64,000 nt of DNA from Bacteroidales bacterium (GCA_016288655.1 JAEEKX010000039.1:1-64000); one strand, 5' to 3'. Shown: positions 1 to 8,195, counted from the first letter of the stretch. Numbers and translations are program-made. The notes: generated by a model not told the origin, from the letters alone.

Positions 1-403
1 CGGCGTCGGTACCGGCGTTGGGTTCGGTAAGACCGAAAGCGCCGATCCACTCACCGGAGGCAAGTTTCGGGAGGTACTTCTGTTTCTGCTCCTCGGTGCC
101 GTGCTCCAAGATGGGAGCCATGCAGAGGGAGGTGTGAGCCGACACGATGACGCCGGTGGTGGCGCACACGCGGGAGAGTTCCTCCACGGCCATCGAGTAC
201 ATCTGGTTGGTGCCGCCCTGTCCGCCGTACTGTACGGGAATCGGAATGCCCATCACGCCGAGTTTGCCGAGCTTCTTCACGGTCTCGATCGGAAATTTCT
301 CTTCTTCGTCAACTTCCGCAGCCAGCGGCTTGACTTCGTTCACTGCAAATTCGCGAATCATCTGCAGGAACAACTCTTCTTTTTTTGATAAACTGAAATC
401 CAT
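1..403 (-). CDS. acyl-CoA dehydrogenase, N-terminal part (cut by window start)
   Basis: The minus strand reads an open frame from an ATG at 401-403 that runs off the left edge (about 134 codons; absent from the ORF track because it is partial). The protein begins MDFSLSKKEELF and contains the helical N-terminal acyl-CoA dehydrogenase domain, followed by the start of the middle domain (LTEPNAGTDA), which contacts FAD and substrate in this family. Phrases such as GVMGIPIPVQYGGQGG and VIVSAHTSLC are typical of short-chain (butyryl-CoA) dehydrogenases. These oxidise acyl-CoA to enoyl-CoA, or run in reverse in butyrate formation, with electron-transfer flavoprotein as partner. The catalytic glutamate and the C-terminal domain lie outside the window, so chain-length specificity cannot be judged. 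A -7 box lies about 90 bp upstream. Confidence 0.93.
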   Translation of the reverse strand, partial: MDFSLSKKEELFLQMIREFAVNEVKPLAAEVDEEEKFPIETVKKLGKLGVMGIPIPVQYGGQGGTNQMYSMAVEELSRVCATTGVIVSAHTSLCMAPILEHGTEEQKQKYLPKLASGEWIGAFGLTEPNAGTDA

Positions 404-492
404 ATATCGTTTGGTTTGAATAATTTGTCGATAAAAAAAACGGCAGCAGACACCTCTTCACGCCCGATTTCCTTCGCTGCAAAACACGGGTG

Positions 493-500
493 CAAAAGTA
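493..500 (-). promoter_or_regulatory. -7 promoter box for the acyl-CoA dehydrogenase gene
   Basis: The minus strand reads TACTTTTG, an exact match to the Bacteroidota -7 consensus TAnnTTTG, followed by C as is common. It would give a leader of roughly 80 nt before the ATG at 403. No convincing -33 TTG was found at the usual spacing. Confidence 0.5.
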
Positions 501-825
501 ATAAAAAAAGTGGAACGAGCGATGACCCGCGACATAAAAAGAAGCGGAAGTTTTTACAGACAGGACAACCCACTTCAAGTTTGTCTTTCAGCGGCGGCAG
601 GTTTGCCGTAGTCGTATCCCCTACTTCTTTTGGACTCAACTGATAACGTTTTTTACTTCTCAATTACAAACACCCGCTACGCATTCTATCAGTTTGTAAA
701 ATTGCACATAAAAATAAATAACGCCCTCACATTCCGCGAATCCTTTCCCACTGGAATCGCAAACTTTATGGCAATAGAAATATCTCAAAACTTTTAAATC
801 AATACGATGATAAAAAAAATTCATG

Positions 826-833
826 TACTTTTG
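826..833 (+). promoter_or_regulatory. -7 promoter box in the long intergenic region
   Basis: TACTTTTG followed by CACG is a full match to the Bacteroidota -7 element and is preceded by an A/T-rich stretch. Transcription from here would cover the hairpin at 940-1100 and could continue into the small exported-protein genes from 1132. No clear -33 motif is visible. Confidence 0.5.
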
Positions 834-939
834 CACGCCTGATTTATGTTAAAATGGCACTGTAGGCAAAAATCTGATGTGAAACCAAAACAGACATAAC
901 GCAAGAAAAGAAAAAAAATTAAAAAATAGATAGCACAAC

Positions 940-1100
940 GCTCGATCATAGTCTTTTGGAACTTCGACACTTCTAACTTGTTTTCTGTGATTCAGCCGTG
1001 TATCCTGCCGCGTGGCGTGGATTCATATTGCTGTAATTGGAAAGCAAAGGTAGTCGAAGACCTCAAGAGACCGATGAAACATTGACTCCACGCTTTTTTA
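940..1100 (+). ncRNA. candidate long-hairpin small RNA (6S-like architecture)
   Basis: This non-coding stretch can fold into one long, interrupted hairpin. Positions 951-968 (GTCTTTTGGAACTTCGAC) pair with 1053-1071, with a 7-bp uninterrupted CTTCGAC/GTCGAAG core. The inner segment around 977-985 pairs with 1039-1048. An apical helix forms between 993-1005 (CAGCCGTGTATCC) and 1019-1033. The 3' end has CCACGC followed by TTTTTTA, which could also pair with GCGTGG in the apical loop as a terminator-like alternative. A rod with internal bubbles and a 3' U-tract is the layout of 6S RNA, for which diverged Bacteroidales versions are known. I cannot confirm the family. A structured leader of the 1132 gene is the main alternative. 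Confidence 0.42.
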
Positions 1101-1131
1101 TGTCAAAATCCAAACCAATTCATAAAAAAAT

Positions 1132-1620
1132 ATGAAAGTTAGACAGATTTTCAGGGCTGCGTTATGGGCAGTTCTTCTCCTGGGGGGAAAGTACCTCATG
1201 GCTCAAGAAAACACCAGCATCGGGATCATCGTCGTCAAGGACATCGACAGTGAGGATGCCGACCTCACCTACCAGAGCGCCGTCGTAAGCGACGACGTCT
1301 ATTCCGACGGCAAACTCATCATCGCGGCCGGCACACCCGTGATGATGGACATCCACTATGCCGACAACCACGGACTGGGAGTGCCCGGCGAGGTCTCCGC
1401 ACGACCCATCAGCACGACGGACATCTACAATCGCGTGCTCAAACTCGACGGCGCCACCATGAACCGCATAGGAAAGAGCCGGCGCGGTGCGGCCATCGGC
1501 TGCGGCGTCTTCTTCGGCATCGTCACCTTCCCCGTCGGACTGCTCTTCCTCTGCATCAAGGGGGCGGATGCCGAGATTCCCGAAGGCACACGCATGCTCG
1601 CCACAGTGAAACTGAATTAA
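1132..1620 (+). CDS. small exported/envelope protein of unknown function
   Basis: This 162-residue protein has an N-terminal signal sequence (basic start, hydrophobic stretch, cleavage likely after LMA before QEN). The mature part has a beta-rich body with an AAGTPV motif and, near the C-terminus, a glycine-rich hydrophobic segment (about residues 123-142) followed by PEGTRMLATV. The two GT-containing strands flanking a hydrophobic hairpin suggest a small envelope-associated beta domain that can touch or span a membrane. I do not recognise a named family. The gene ends 30 bp before the MKK start of the next one, so it probably shares a transcript with the DUF1566-like genes. The start is supported by the signal peptide beginning right at the ATG. 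Confidence 0.75.
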   Translation: MKVRQIFRAALWAVLLLGGKYLMAQENTSIGIIVVKDIDSEDADLTYQSAVVSDDVYSDGKLIIAAGTPVMMDIHYADNHGLGVPGEVSARPISTTDIYNRVLKLDGATMNRIGKSRRGAAIGCGVFFGIVTFPVGLLFLCIKGADAEIPEGTRMLATVKLN

Positions 1621-1650
1621 CCCATTGTGAAACCCATCATGAATTTTACG

Positions 1651-2082
1651 ATGAAAAAAACGCTTTTTTTTACCGCTTTGCTGTTGTGCACGGTCATTTC
1701 GAAAGCACAGAACATCCCCGCCGGCGCCGTGCTGGTTCCCGGCACCAAAGCCCTTTACGTGACCACCTACGACGAGCCCTCCAAGATGATGCGCTCCCCC
1801 GCCATCTGCGCCTGCGCGATCAAAGGCGACGGCTGGCGACTCCCCACCGTCAATGAACTACAGATCATCTACAGCCACCGCTACGAGATGGACTTCGCGG
1901 AGAGCACCTACTGGACGGGCGAGAAGGTGAACGGCGACTTCCGGTTCTACGCCCTGAACTTCAGGAACGGCAAACTGAGTGAGGCGAAATACGACAGGTA
2001 CTATTTCGTACGGTGCGTATGGACGTCCACCCCGCCGCCTTACATGCCCGGCACTTCCCAGCCCCAACAGCAAAACTATTAA
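1651..2082 (+). CDS. exported single-domain DUF1566/Lcl-like protein
   Basis: I place the start at the ATG giving MKKTLFFTALLLC, a clean signal peptide with probable cleavage at SKA-Q. The track's GTG at 1627 and an ATG at 1639 would add up to eight residues of poor signal character. The mature part (about 120 residues) is one DUF1566/Lcl C-terminal-like domain, with the hallmark GDGWRLPTVNEL near mature residue 50 and a closing VRCVW. Such domains are common on Bacteroidota surface proteins and are often linked to attachment, but biochemical roles are mostly unknown. The protein stops shortly after the domain with a short proline/glutamine tail. It closely parallels the N-terminal domain of the next gene and looks like a tandem partial duplicate. 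It contains at least three cysteines in the domain. Confidence 0.82.
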   Translation: MKKTLFFTALLLCTVISKAQNIPAGAVLVPGTKALYVTTYDEPSKMMRSPAICACAIKGDGWRLPTVNELQIIYSHRYEMDFAESTYWTGEKVNGDFRFYALNFRNGKLSEAKYDRYYFVRCVWTSTPPPYMPGTSQPQQQNY

Positions 2083-2110
2083 CCATTTTTTATAATAATT
2101 TTCAAAAAAA

Positions 2111-3304
2111 ATGAAAAAAAACGCCATTCTCCTGCTCCTGCTGTGCAGCATCAGCACCCTTTTCGCTCAAAATGAAAACCCGTCCGTCGTTCCCGCCAAT
2201 GCAGTGTTGGTTCCCGGAACCCAACAACTTTACGTGGCCTCCCAGGACGAGTTCAGTTTCATGATGCGCAACGCCGCCGTGAGCGCCTGCGAGGCCAAAG
2301 GCGACGGCTGGCGCCTTCCCACCGTCAACGAACTTCAGGTCATCTACGTTTACCGCTACAGGTTGGACTTCATGGAAGCCCGCTATTGGTCCGACGACAA
2401 AGTGCACGGAGAGTACAAATTCTACGATCTGAACTTCAAGAACTATAAAATCTCCGCCTCCCCTTACACCCGCGAAAACCGCGTGCGCTGCGTCTGGACA
2501 CCCACCTCCGCAAGCTCAGCCACTGGCGAAAACCAACAACAACAACAAACCCAGCCGCAAGCACAACCACAACCACAACCACAACCACAACCACAGCAAC
2601 AACCACAGCAACAACCACAGCAGCAGCAACAGCAGCAGCAACAGCAGCAGCAACAGCAGCCACAGCAACAACCGCAGCAACAACCGCAATACCAGCCGAA
2701 TCCGAACAACGGCTACAAAGCATACGTGGCGCCCTACACCCATGCCGTGGGTGTCTCGATGGGCAGCATGTTCGGCTTCTCCTACAAACGGATGGACGGC
2801 CACTTCGCCTTCACCCTCGATCTGGGCACCAAATTCACCATCGGCAGTGGCGTGGCCTACAACTTCCTGCCCTCATGGTACTACCTTGACTACGAAAACT
2901 ACGTGTACTTTGACGGGGTAAGGCCCCTGCGAGGCATGGTCTCCACGGTGGAACTCAACATCAATTTTCTGCGGCAGGACCGTTTCGCTACGGGTCTGTA
3001 CGGCATCATTGGCGGCGGCCCCACCATCGGCTACTGCTGGAGCCAATGGAACGGTCCCTTAGACAATTTCTACGTCTCTACTTATGGCTACGATTACCCT
3101 GACTATTACTGGTGTTTCGACAACAGTTTCAACACCGGCAAGGCGGGCTTAGGACTGCTGTTGGGGTTGGAGTACAAGTTCGATATCCCGTTATCCTTAC
3201 AAGCCGATTTCCGTCCCGCCTGCGGCCTGCTTTTCGCCCGGAATTTCGTCGCTCCCTACTTCGATTGGGGCCTCAATTTGGCGATTCGTTACACCATTGA
3301 TTAA
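2111..3304 (+). CDS. exported DUF1566-like protein with Gln/Pro linker and C-terminal barrel-like domain
   Basis: The 397-residue protein has four parts: a signal peptide (residues 1-20, cleavage near LFA-Q), a DUF1566-like domain (about 25-130, again GDGWRLPTVNEL and VRCVW), a pure Gln/Pro linker (about 138-195), and a C-terminal domain of about 200 residues. The last part is rich in alternating aromatic/hydrophobic strands and glycine (for example GLYGIIGGGPTIGY) and ends in a strand-like LAIRYTID, as in small outer-membrane beta-barrels. A plausible reading is a barrel in the outer membrane with the DUF1566 domain displayed through the linker, though which side it faces is not shown. The gene starts 28 bp after the previous one. 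The linker is encoded by a CAA/CAG/CCA repeat and may vary in length between strains. Confidence 0.8.
   Translation: MKKNAILLLLLCSISTLFAQNENPSVVPANAVLVPGTQQLYVASQDEFSFMMRNAAVSACEAKGDGWRLPTVNELQVIYVYRYRLDFMEARYWSDDKVHGEYKFYDLNFKNYKISASPYTRENRVRCVWTPTSASSATGENQQQQQTQPQAQPQPQPQPQPQQQPQQQPQQQQQQQQQQQQQQPQQQPQQQPQYQPNPNNGYKAYVAPYTHAVGVSMGSMFGFSYKRMDGHFAFTLDLGTKFTIGSGVAYNFLPSWYYLDYENYVYFDGVRPLRGMVSTVELNINFLRQDRFATGLYGIIGGGPTIGYCWSQWNGPLDNFYVSTYGYDYPDYYWCFDNSFNTGKAGLGLLLGLEYKFDIPLSLQADFRPACGLLFARNFVAPYFDWGLNLAIRYTID
2532..2697 (+). repeat. CAA/CAG/CCA low-complexity repeat encoding a Q/P linker
   Basis: The stretch is built almost only of CAA, CAG and CCA/CCG codons. It opens with hexamer units (CAACCA repeated) and continues with mixed CAGCAGCAA units. 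Since every unit is a multiple of three, slippage would change linker length without breaking the frame. Three antisense ORFs in the track here (poly-V, poly-C, poly-L) are artefacts of this repeat. Confidence 0.9.
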
Positions 3305-3443
3305 AAAAGACCGCATCTCATCCAACGGACTTCACGTTTATACATCCATAGAAAAATTTTTATAAAATATTAACACATAATAAATTGAATTATTAAGCAA
3401 GAGAATTCCAGGGTTATTTTACTTCCATTGAATAATTTTTTTG

Positions 3444-3451
3444 TAATTTTG
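3444..3451 (+). promoter_or_regulatory. -7 promoter box for the T9SS esterase gene
   Basis: TAATTTTG followed by C matches the -7 consensus, about 60 bp upstream of the ATG at 3512. The surrounding 207-bp intergenic region is A/T-rich and holds no other structure that I can see. Confidence 0.5.
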
Positions 3452-3511
3452 CAAGCGAAAACAACGAGTCAATCGTTGCATTGATGACTTGAATTTATCG
3501 CATTTTTTACA

Positions 3512-4768
3512 ATGAATTATAAAAAATCAATTTCCCTGTTTCTGTTCCTCCTGTCGGCACTGATGCTGAATGCCCAGGAGGGCCGTTTTGTGGAGCGCGT
3601 GTTCTCCGACATCCGCGTCACCACGGAGATTCCCTATTCCGAAGCCGCGTTGGTTTACGAGGACGAACCGGAGACGCTCTATTTCGACCTTTACGAGCCG
3701 GAGGGCGACACGATGGCGCGGCGGCCGTTAGTCATCACCATCTTCGGCGGAGCCTTCGTCGCCGGCAACCGCTCGTGGTGCGACATGGTGGCCTTCGCCG
3801 ATTCGCTCAGCCACTATGGCTACGTGGTCGCCTCCATCGACTACCGCCTCATCGGCATCATCCACATCAACGAAACCAACTTCATCCGCGGGGCCTACGC
3901 CGGAGCACAAGACGTGAGCGCCGCCATCCGCTTCTTCAAAGGCAATGCCGACACCTACCGCATCGACACCAGCCAGATCTTCCTCCTCGGCAACTCCGCC
4001 GGCACCATCGCCGCCATGCACGCCCTCTGGATGGACGACGACGAGCGGCCCGCAGAGACCTTCTTCGACGAAGGCGGTCTTTTCGGCATCGGCGGCCACT
4101 CTGACCTCGGCGGCGTCCACTCCTCCGGCTATCCCGAATACCTCTCCTACTCCCCCTCCGTCGCCGGTATCATCGCCCAGTGGGGCGGCGTGCTCGACAC
4201 TACCATCATCGACCCCGACGACAACACCCCCATCTGCCTCCTCCACGGCACCGCCGACGAGACCGTTCCCTTCCTCTCCGGCACCCCTTACGGCAGTTCC
4301 TTCTTCGGCATCTCCGGCCTGGTCCTCCCCAATCTCTTCGGCTCCTACTTCATCGACCGCCGCCTCTCGCACTTCGGCATCGACCACGAACTGCACGTCT
4401 TCGAAGGCAAGGAACACTGCTTCTACATCGAAGGCACCTCCACCCTGCTACCCGAGGAACTCAATACCTGCTTCCGCATCGCCATCAACTTTATGTCTCA
4501 ACGCAACCACTACATTATCAATAATATACAAGATCTCGAAACGGCTACGATTGGCGTTTTCCCCAACCCCGCATCCCAGGAAATCACCTTCACACTCCCC
4601 AATCCTTCCGACAACTACCAATATCAGTTGTTTGACGCAACCGGCCGTGTCCTCCTTGCCGGTGAGAATCAAAACCGACTCGACATCGCCCATCTCCAAC
4701 CTGGAATTTACCTGCTTCTGGTCATACAGGACGGCCGGAATTATGAAGCCAAAATCATAAAATCGTAG
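3512..4768 (+). CDS. secreted alpha/beta-hydrolase (esterase-like) with T9SS sorting tail
   Basis: The 418-residue protein has a signal peptide (about residues 1-21, ending LNA-Q), an alpha/beta-hydrolase domain (about 45-330) and a C-terminal T9SS type A sorting domain (about 345-418). Family hallmarks are the oxyanion-loop-like FGGAFVAGNRSW, the nucleophile elbow GNSAGT, an acidic-residue motif HGTADETVPF and the histidine in EGKEHCFY, so the catalytic triad appears complete. This resembles carboxylesterase/feruloyl-esterase-like enzymes of Bacteroidota. The tail has FPNPASQEI, an LFDATGRVL strand, an LQPGIYLL turn and a terminal KIIKS. The expected route is Sec export, passage through the outer membrane by T9SS, tail cleavage and surface anchoring or release. 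The substrate cannot be read from the sequence. The gene stands alone. Confidence 0.85.
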   Translation: MNYKKSISLFLFLLSALMLNAQEGRFVERVFSDIRVTTEIPYSEAALVYEDEPETLYFDLYEPEGDTMARRPLVITIFGGAFVAGNRSWCDMVAFADSLSHYGYVVASIDYRLIGIIHINETNFIRGAYAGAQDVSAAIRFFKGNADTYRIDTSQIFLLGNSAGTIAAMHALWMDDDERPAETFFDEGGLFGIGGHSDLGGVHSSGYPEYLSYSPSVAGIIAQWGGVLDTTIIDPDDNTPICLLHGTADETVPFLSGTPYGSSFFGISGLVLPNLFGSYFIDRRLSHFGIDHELHVFEGKEHCFYIEGTSTLLPEELNTCFRIAINFMSQRNHYIINNIQDLETATIGVFPNPASQEITFTLPNPSDNYQYQLFDATGRVLLAGENQNRLDIAHLQPGIYLLLVIQDGRNYEAKIIKS

Positions 4769-4925
4769 TTTTTTTCCAGATGAGATAAAATCAGATATGT
4801 TTGAACATTAACTATTTATGAATTACAACCACTGTTAAAACAACATCGGTTGCATAAATAGATGTTTTTTTTCAAACAGGAACAAATCATTTAAAAAATA
4901 CCCTTTTTTCTATAAAAAATTTTCG

Positions 4926-4933
4926 TACATTTG
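4926..4933 (+). promoter_or_regulatory. -7 promoter box for the decarboxylase operon
   Basis: TACATTTG followed by CAGCC matches the -7 consensus. The leader of about 90 nt before the ATG at 5031 contains a short potential hairpin (GTGTT, TTC loop, AACAC). This placement argues against the upstream ATG at 4947 used in the ORF track, which would sit only about 14 nt past the box. Confidence 0.55.
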
Positions 4934-5030
4934 CAGCCGATTTGGAATGTCGGAAAGTGGCGTGTTTTCAACACTTTGCGGCGGCCAAATCGGCAAATTT
5001 CGTATTGTAAACATCCAAAAAGACAAGCAC

Positions 5031-6590
5031 ATGACAATGCAAGAGAAAATCAACGAGCTACTGGCACTCAGGGAGAAGGCCCGCACCGCCGGCGGCGAGA
5101 AGCGCATCGAGAAGCAGCACGCCCAGGGCAAGTACACCGCCCGCGAGCGTATCGCCAAGTTCTTGGACGAAGGCAGCTTCGAAGAGTTCGACATGTTCGC
5201 CACCCACCGCTGCCACAACTTCGGTATGGAAAAGGACACCCCCCTCACCGACGGCGTCATCACCGGTTACGGCACCGTCGATGGCCGCTTGGTTTTCGTA
5301 TATTCCCAAGACTTCACCGTCTCCGGCGGCTCCCTCTCCGAAACCGTCGCCAACAAGATCTGCAAGGTCCTCGACCAAGCCATGAAGATGGGCGCACCCG
5401 TCATCGGTTTCAACGACTCCGGCGGCGCCCGCATCCAGGAAGGCGTCAACTCCCTCGCCGGCTACGCCGAGATCTTCCAGCGCAACATCCTCGCCTCGGG
5501 CGTCGTGCCGCAAATTTCCGCCATCTTCGGCCCCTGCGCCGGCGGCGCCGTCTATTCCCCCGCCCTCACCGACTTCATCATGATGACCAAGAACACCAGT
5601 TACATGTTCGTCACCGGCCCCAAGGTCGTCAAAACCGTCACCAACGAAGTCGTCTCCGTCGAAGACCTCGGCGGCGCATCCGTCCACTCCACCAAATCCG
5701 GCGTCGCCTCCTTCGCCGTCGATAACGAAGACGAAGGTATCGCCATGATCCGCCAACTGCTCAGCTTCCTCCCCTCCAACAACATGGAAGAGGCCCCGCG
5801 CATGGAGTGCAACGACCCCGTCAACCGCCTCGACGACGTGCTCAACCAACTCATCCCCGAGAACCCCAACAAGCCCTACGACGTCAAGAACGTCATCCAC
5901 AGCATCATCGATAACGGCGAGTTCCTCGAGGTCCAACCCAACTACGCCAAGAACATCGTCGTCGGCTTCGCCCGCTTCAACGGCATCTCCGTCGGTATCG
6001 TCGCCAACCAGCCCGGCTGGCTCGCCGGCGTGCTCGACATCAACGCCTCCCGCAAGGGCGCGCGCTTCGTCCGCTTCTGCGACGCCTTCAACATCCCGCT
6101 CGTCACCCTCGTCGATGTCCCCGGATTCCTCCCCGGTACCGGCCAAGAGTACGGCGGCATCATCCTCCACGGCGCAAAACTGCTCTACGCCTACGGTGAA
6201 GCCACCGTGCCCAAAGTCACCGTCATCCTCCGCAAGGACTACGGCGGCGCCTACTGCGTGATGAGCTCCAAACACCTCCGTGGCGACATCAACTACGCCT
6301 GGCCGACCGCCGAGATCGCCGTCATGGGCGGCAAGGGCGCTGTCGAAATCCTCTACAGCAAGGACGTCAAGAACATCGAAGATCCTGAAAAGAAGGCCGA
6401 CTACCTCAACGAGAAGGAAGCCGAATACACCCAGGCCTTCGCCAACCCCTACGTGGCCGCCAAATACGGCTACATCGACGACGTCATCGAGCCGCGCAAC
6501 ACCCGTTTCCGCGTCATCCGCGCCCTGGAGTCCCTGCGTACCAAACGCCTCCAGAACCCCGCCAAGAAACACGACAACCTCCCGCTCTAA
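5031..6590 (+). CDS. mmdA: acyl-CoA carboxyltransferase, methylmalonyl-CoA decarboxylase alpha type
   Basis: At 519 residues this is the normal length for the carboxyltransferase subunit of biotin-dependent acyl-CoA decarboxylases/carboxylases (MmdA/PccB family). I start at [13 protein letters not shown] because family members begin with this helix; the extra 28 residues in the track have no counterpart. Seen motifs include [21 protein letters not shown], the oxyanion-forming GGARIQEGV and [12 protein letters not shown] of the N-terminal crotonase-like half, and [19 protein letters not shown] with [11 protein letters not shown] of the C-terminal half. It transfers the carboxyl group between methylmalonyl-CoA (or propionyl-CoA) and the biotin of the carrier encoded two genes downstream. 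The OadG-like gene next to it favours the sodium-pumping decarboxylase of propionate fermentation over a carboxylase. It leads an operon with 18-bp and 33-bp gaps. Confidence 0.93.
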   Translation: MTMQEKINELLALREKARTAGGEKRIEKQHAQGKYTARERIAKFLDEGSFEEFDMFATHRCHNFGMEKDTPLTDGVITGYGTVDGRLVFVYSQDFTVSGGSLSETVANKICKVLDQAMKMGAPVIGFNDSGGARIQEGVNSLAGYAEIFQRNILASGVVPQISAIFGPCAGGAVYSPALTDFIMMTKNTSYMFVTGPKVVKTVTNEVVSVEDLGGASVHSTKSGVASFAVDNEDEGIAMIRQLLSFLPSNNMEEAPRMECNDPVNRLDDVLNQLIPENPNKPYDVKNVIHSIIDNGEFLEVQPNYAKNIVVGFARFNGISVGIVANQPGWLAGVLDINASRKGARFVRFCDAFNIPLVTLVDVPGFLPGTGQEYGGIILHGAKLLYAYGEATVPKVTVILRKDYGGAYCVMSSKHLRGDINYAWPTAEIAVMGGKGAVEILYSKDVKNIEDPEKKADYLNEKEAEYTQAFANPYVAAKYGYIDDVIEPRNTRFRVIRALESLRTKRLQNPAKKHDNLPL

Positions 6591-6608
6591 CCTTTTAAGC
6601 GTCTTACA

Positions 6609-7634
6609 ATGAAGAAATTACTATTCGCCTGTCTGTCCCTCGTCCTGGCCCTCTGCGTCATTCCCGCCACCGGCCAGACCATCGTGGACCTGAGACTGAA
6701 CGAAATCCTCGTCAAGAACAACAACAACCTCAATGACGAGTACGGCAACCACCCCGCCTGGGTCGAGGTCTTCAACACCTCCTTCAACTCCGTGAACATC
6801 GGTGGGTGCTTCCTCACCGACGACACCACCGGCCTCGCCGCCGCACAGAAGGACAAGGAAGCCCTCAACACCTTCAAGGCCTCCTGCTACCACATCCCCA
6901 CCGGCGACCCCACCACGCTCATCCAACAGCGTAGTTGCCTCGTATTCTACCTCGACGGGAAAGCCGACCTCGGCACCTTCCACGTCAGTTTCACCCCCGA
7001 CCACTCCAACTACATCGCCCTCATCGGCTCCGACGGCAAAACCCTCCTCGACATCATGTTCTTCCCCGAGAGCATCCGCGAGAAGGAAGTCTCCTTCGGC
7101 TGCCAAAAGGACGGTGTGGTCGCCGACAACCGCGACAACTCCGTGCTCGCCAAGAAGAACAATCAGGACCTGCGCACTACGCTCAAGCACTACACACCCG
7201 GCTCCAACAACCATGTGCTCGCCGGCGAAAGCAAGGCCGACAAACTCATCCAAAACGACCCCTACGGCATCATGATGGCCCTCATGTCCATGTTCATCGT
7301 CTTCACCGTTTTGGTCGTCATCTTCTTCGTGCTCAAGATCTTCGCCCACTTCGCCACCAAGCAGAACAACAAGAATGCACAGCCCAAGGCCGCCCCCGCC
7401 CCCAAAGCAGCAGCAGCCACCGGCAAACCCTCCGACGAAGAACTCGCCGCCATCACCCTCGCCCTCGACAAGGCTGGCGTCGGCGCCAACGACGAAGAGA
7501 TCGCAGCCATCTCGCTCGCCCTCTTCCTCTACCTCGACACCCAACACGACCAAGAGAGCGAAGTCATCACCTTCAACAACACTCCGTCGCACTGGGGCGG
7601 CAAACAGTTCAACTTCAAACAGGATCCCAGATAA
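6609..7634 (+). CDS. lamin-tail domain fused to OadG-type decarboxylase subunit
   Basis: The 341-residue protein begins with a signal sequence (to about residue 22). A lamin-tail-like beta domain follows (LRLNEILVKNNN...WVEVFN...GGCFLTDD, residues about 26-200), then one transmembrane helix (about 220-245, YGIMMALMSMFIVFTVLVVIFF) and an Ala/Pro-rich cytoplasmic tail with a short helical domain. The helix plus tail match the small OadG/gamma subunit that assembles sodium-pump decarboxylases. Fusion with an exported lamin-tail domain is a Bacteroidota arrangement and would place about 190 residues in the periplasm, where they could stabilise the complex or bind polymers. Position between the carboxyltransferase and the biotin carrier supports membership of the same complex. 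The periplasmic domain's role is unknown. Confidence 0.8.
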   Translation: MKKLLFACLSLVLALCVIPATGQTIVDLRLNEILVKNNNNLNDEYGNHPAWVEVFNTSFNSVNIGGCFLTDDTTGLAAAQKDKEALNTFKASCYHIPTGDPTTLIQQRSCLVFYLDGKADLGTFHVSFTPDHSNYIALIGSDGKTLLDIMFFPESIREKEVSFGCQKDGVVADNRDNSVLAKKNNQDLRTTLKHYTPGSNNHVLAGESKADKLIQNDPYGIMMALMSMFIVFTVLVVIFFVLKIFAHFATKQNNKNAQPKAAPAPKAAAATGKPSDEELAAITLALDKAGVGANDEEIAAISLALFLYLDTQHDQESEVITFNNTPSHWGGKQFNFKQDPR

Positions 7635-7667
7635 TTTTTTAGAATCATCCATTAAAAAACAGATAAA

Positions 7668-8126
7668 ATGAAAAACTACAAGTTCAAAATCAACGGCAAT
7701 GAATATTCCGTCGATATCGTCAATATCGAAGAGAACAAGGCCCAAGTCGAAGTCAACGGCAAGGCGTACGAAGTCGAGATGGACATGAGCGGCATCAAGG
7801 TTCCCGCCGCCCCGAAGGCAGCCCCGAGAGTGGCTCCCGTCGCTGCAGCCGCAGCTCCTGTCGCCGCAGCCCCTGCCGCCGCCCCGGCTCCCGCTCCCGC
7901 CGCTTCCGGCGCCGGAATGCAGGTCAAATCCCCCCTCCCGGGCACCGTCCTCAACATTATGGTCCATGAAGGCGACACCGTCACCGCCGGTCAACACCTC
8001 ATCCTCCTCGAAGCCATGAAGATGGAAAACAACATCGACGCCCCCAAAGCCGGTAAGGTCACCAACATCCGCGTCAAAGACCGCGATGCCGTCATGGAAG
8101 GCGACCTTCTGCTCACCATCGAATAA
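7668..8126 (+). CDS. mmdC: biotin carboxyl carrier protein of the decarboxylase
   Basis: This 152-residue protein has a short N-terminal beta segment (residues 1-45), a flexible Ala/Pro linker (about 48-82) and a C-terminal biotinyl/lipoyl domain (about 83-152). The biotin attachment motif EAMKMEN is complete, so the lysine can be biotinylated by BirA. The SPLPGTV strand and the final GDLLLTIE are typical of MmdC/OadA-like carriers. The carrier would swing carboxybiotin between the carboxyltransferase (MmdA) and the membrane decarboxylase subunit. It starts 33 bp after the OadG-like gene and is the last gene before a terminator hairpin. The integral membrane beta subunit that decarboxylates carboxybiotin is not encoded next to it, although it usually is in related clusters. 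Confidence 0.92.
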   Translation: MKNYKFKINGNEYSVDIVNIEENKAQVEVNGKAYEVEMDMSGIKVPAAPKAAPRVAPVAAAAAPVAAAPAAAPAPAPAASGAGMQVKSPLPGTVLNIMVHEGDTVTAGQHLILLEAMKMENNIDAPKAGKVTNIRVKDRDAVMEGDLLLTIE

Positions 8127-8145
8127 TTATTTTCAACACACTTAT

Positions 8146-8192
8146 AATGAAGAAATTGAAGATGCTCGCACTTTGATTTCTTCATTTTTTTT
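8146..8192 (+). terminator. intrinsic terminator abutting the lolD start codon
   Basis: A perfect 11-bp inverted repeat, AATGAAGAAAT (8146-8156) and ATTTCTTCATT (8176-8186), is followed by an unbroken T run to 8192. It lies 20 bp after the biotin-carrier stop and ends only 3 bp before the lolD ATG. It should end the decarboxylase transcript. Any read-through RNA would carry the T-tract where a ribosome binds for lolD. A nine-codon ATG frame (MKKLKMLAL) inside it is probably chance. Confidence 0.75.
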
Positions 8193-8195
8193 GCC

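Noticed and set aside
309-663. small minus-strand ORFs (89 and 101 aa) and a 75-aa plus-strand ORF upstream of the acyl-CoA dehydrogenase
   Set aside because: They overlap each other and the -7 box at 493, use TTG or poor start contexts, and show no domain.
2532-2697. CRISPR-like or minisatellite array
   Set aside because: The repeat consists of three-base and six-base codon units within a gene, with no spacers.
2436-2803. poly-Val, poly-Cys and poly-Leu ORFs on the minus strand
   Set aside because: Direct products of the CAA/CAG/CCA repeat read backwards.
4947-5030. upstream start for the carboxyltransferase gene
   Set aside because: Adds 28 residues not seen in the family and would begin only about 14 nt after the -7 box.
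5058-6572. 504-residue ORF antisense to the carboxyltransferase gene
   Set aside because: Val/Gly/Asp-rich reversed translation without motifs; the sense frame has all catalytic motifs.
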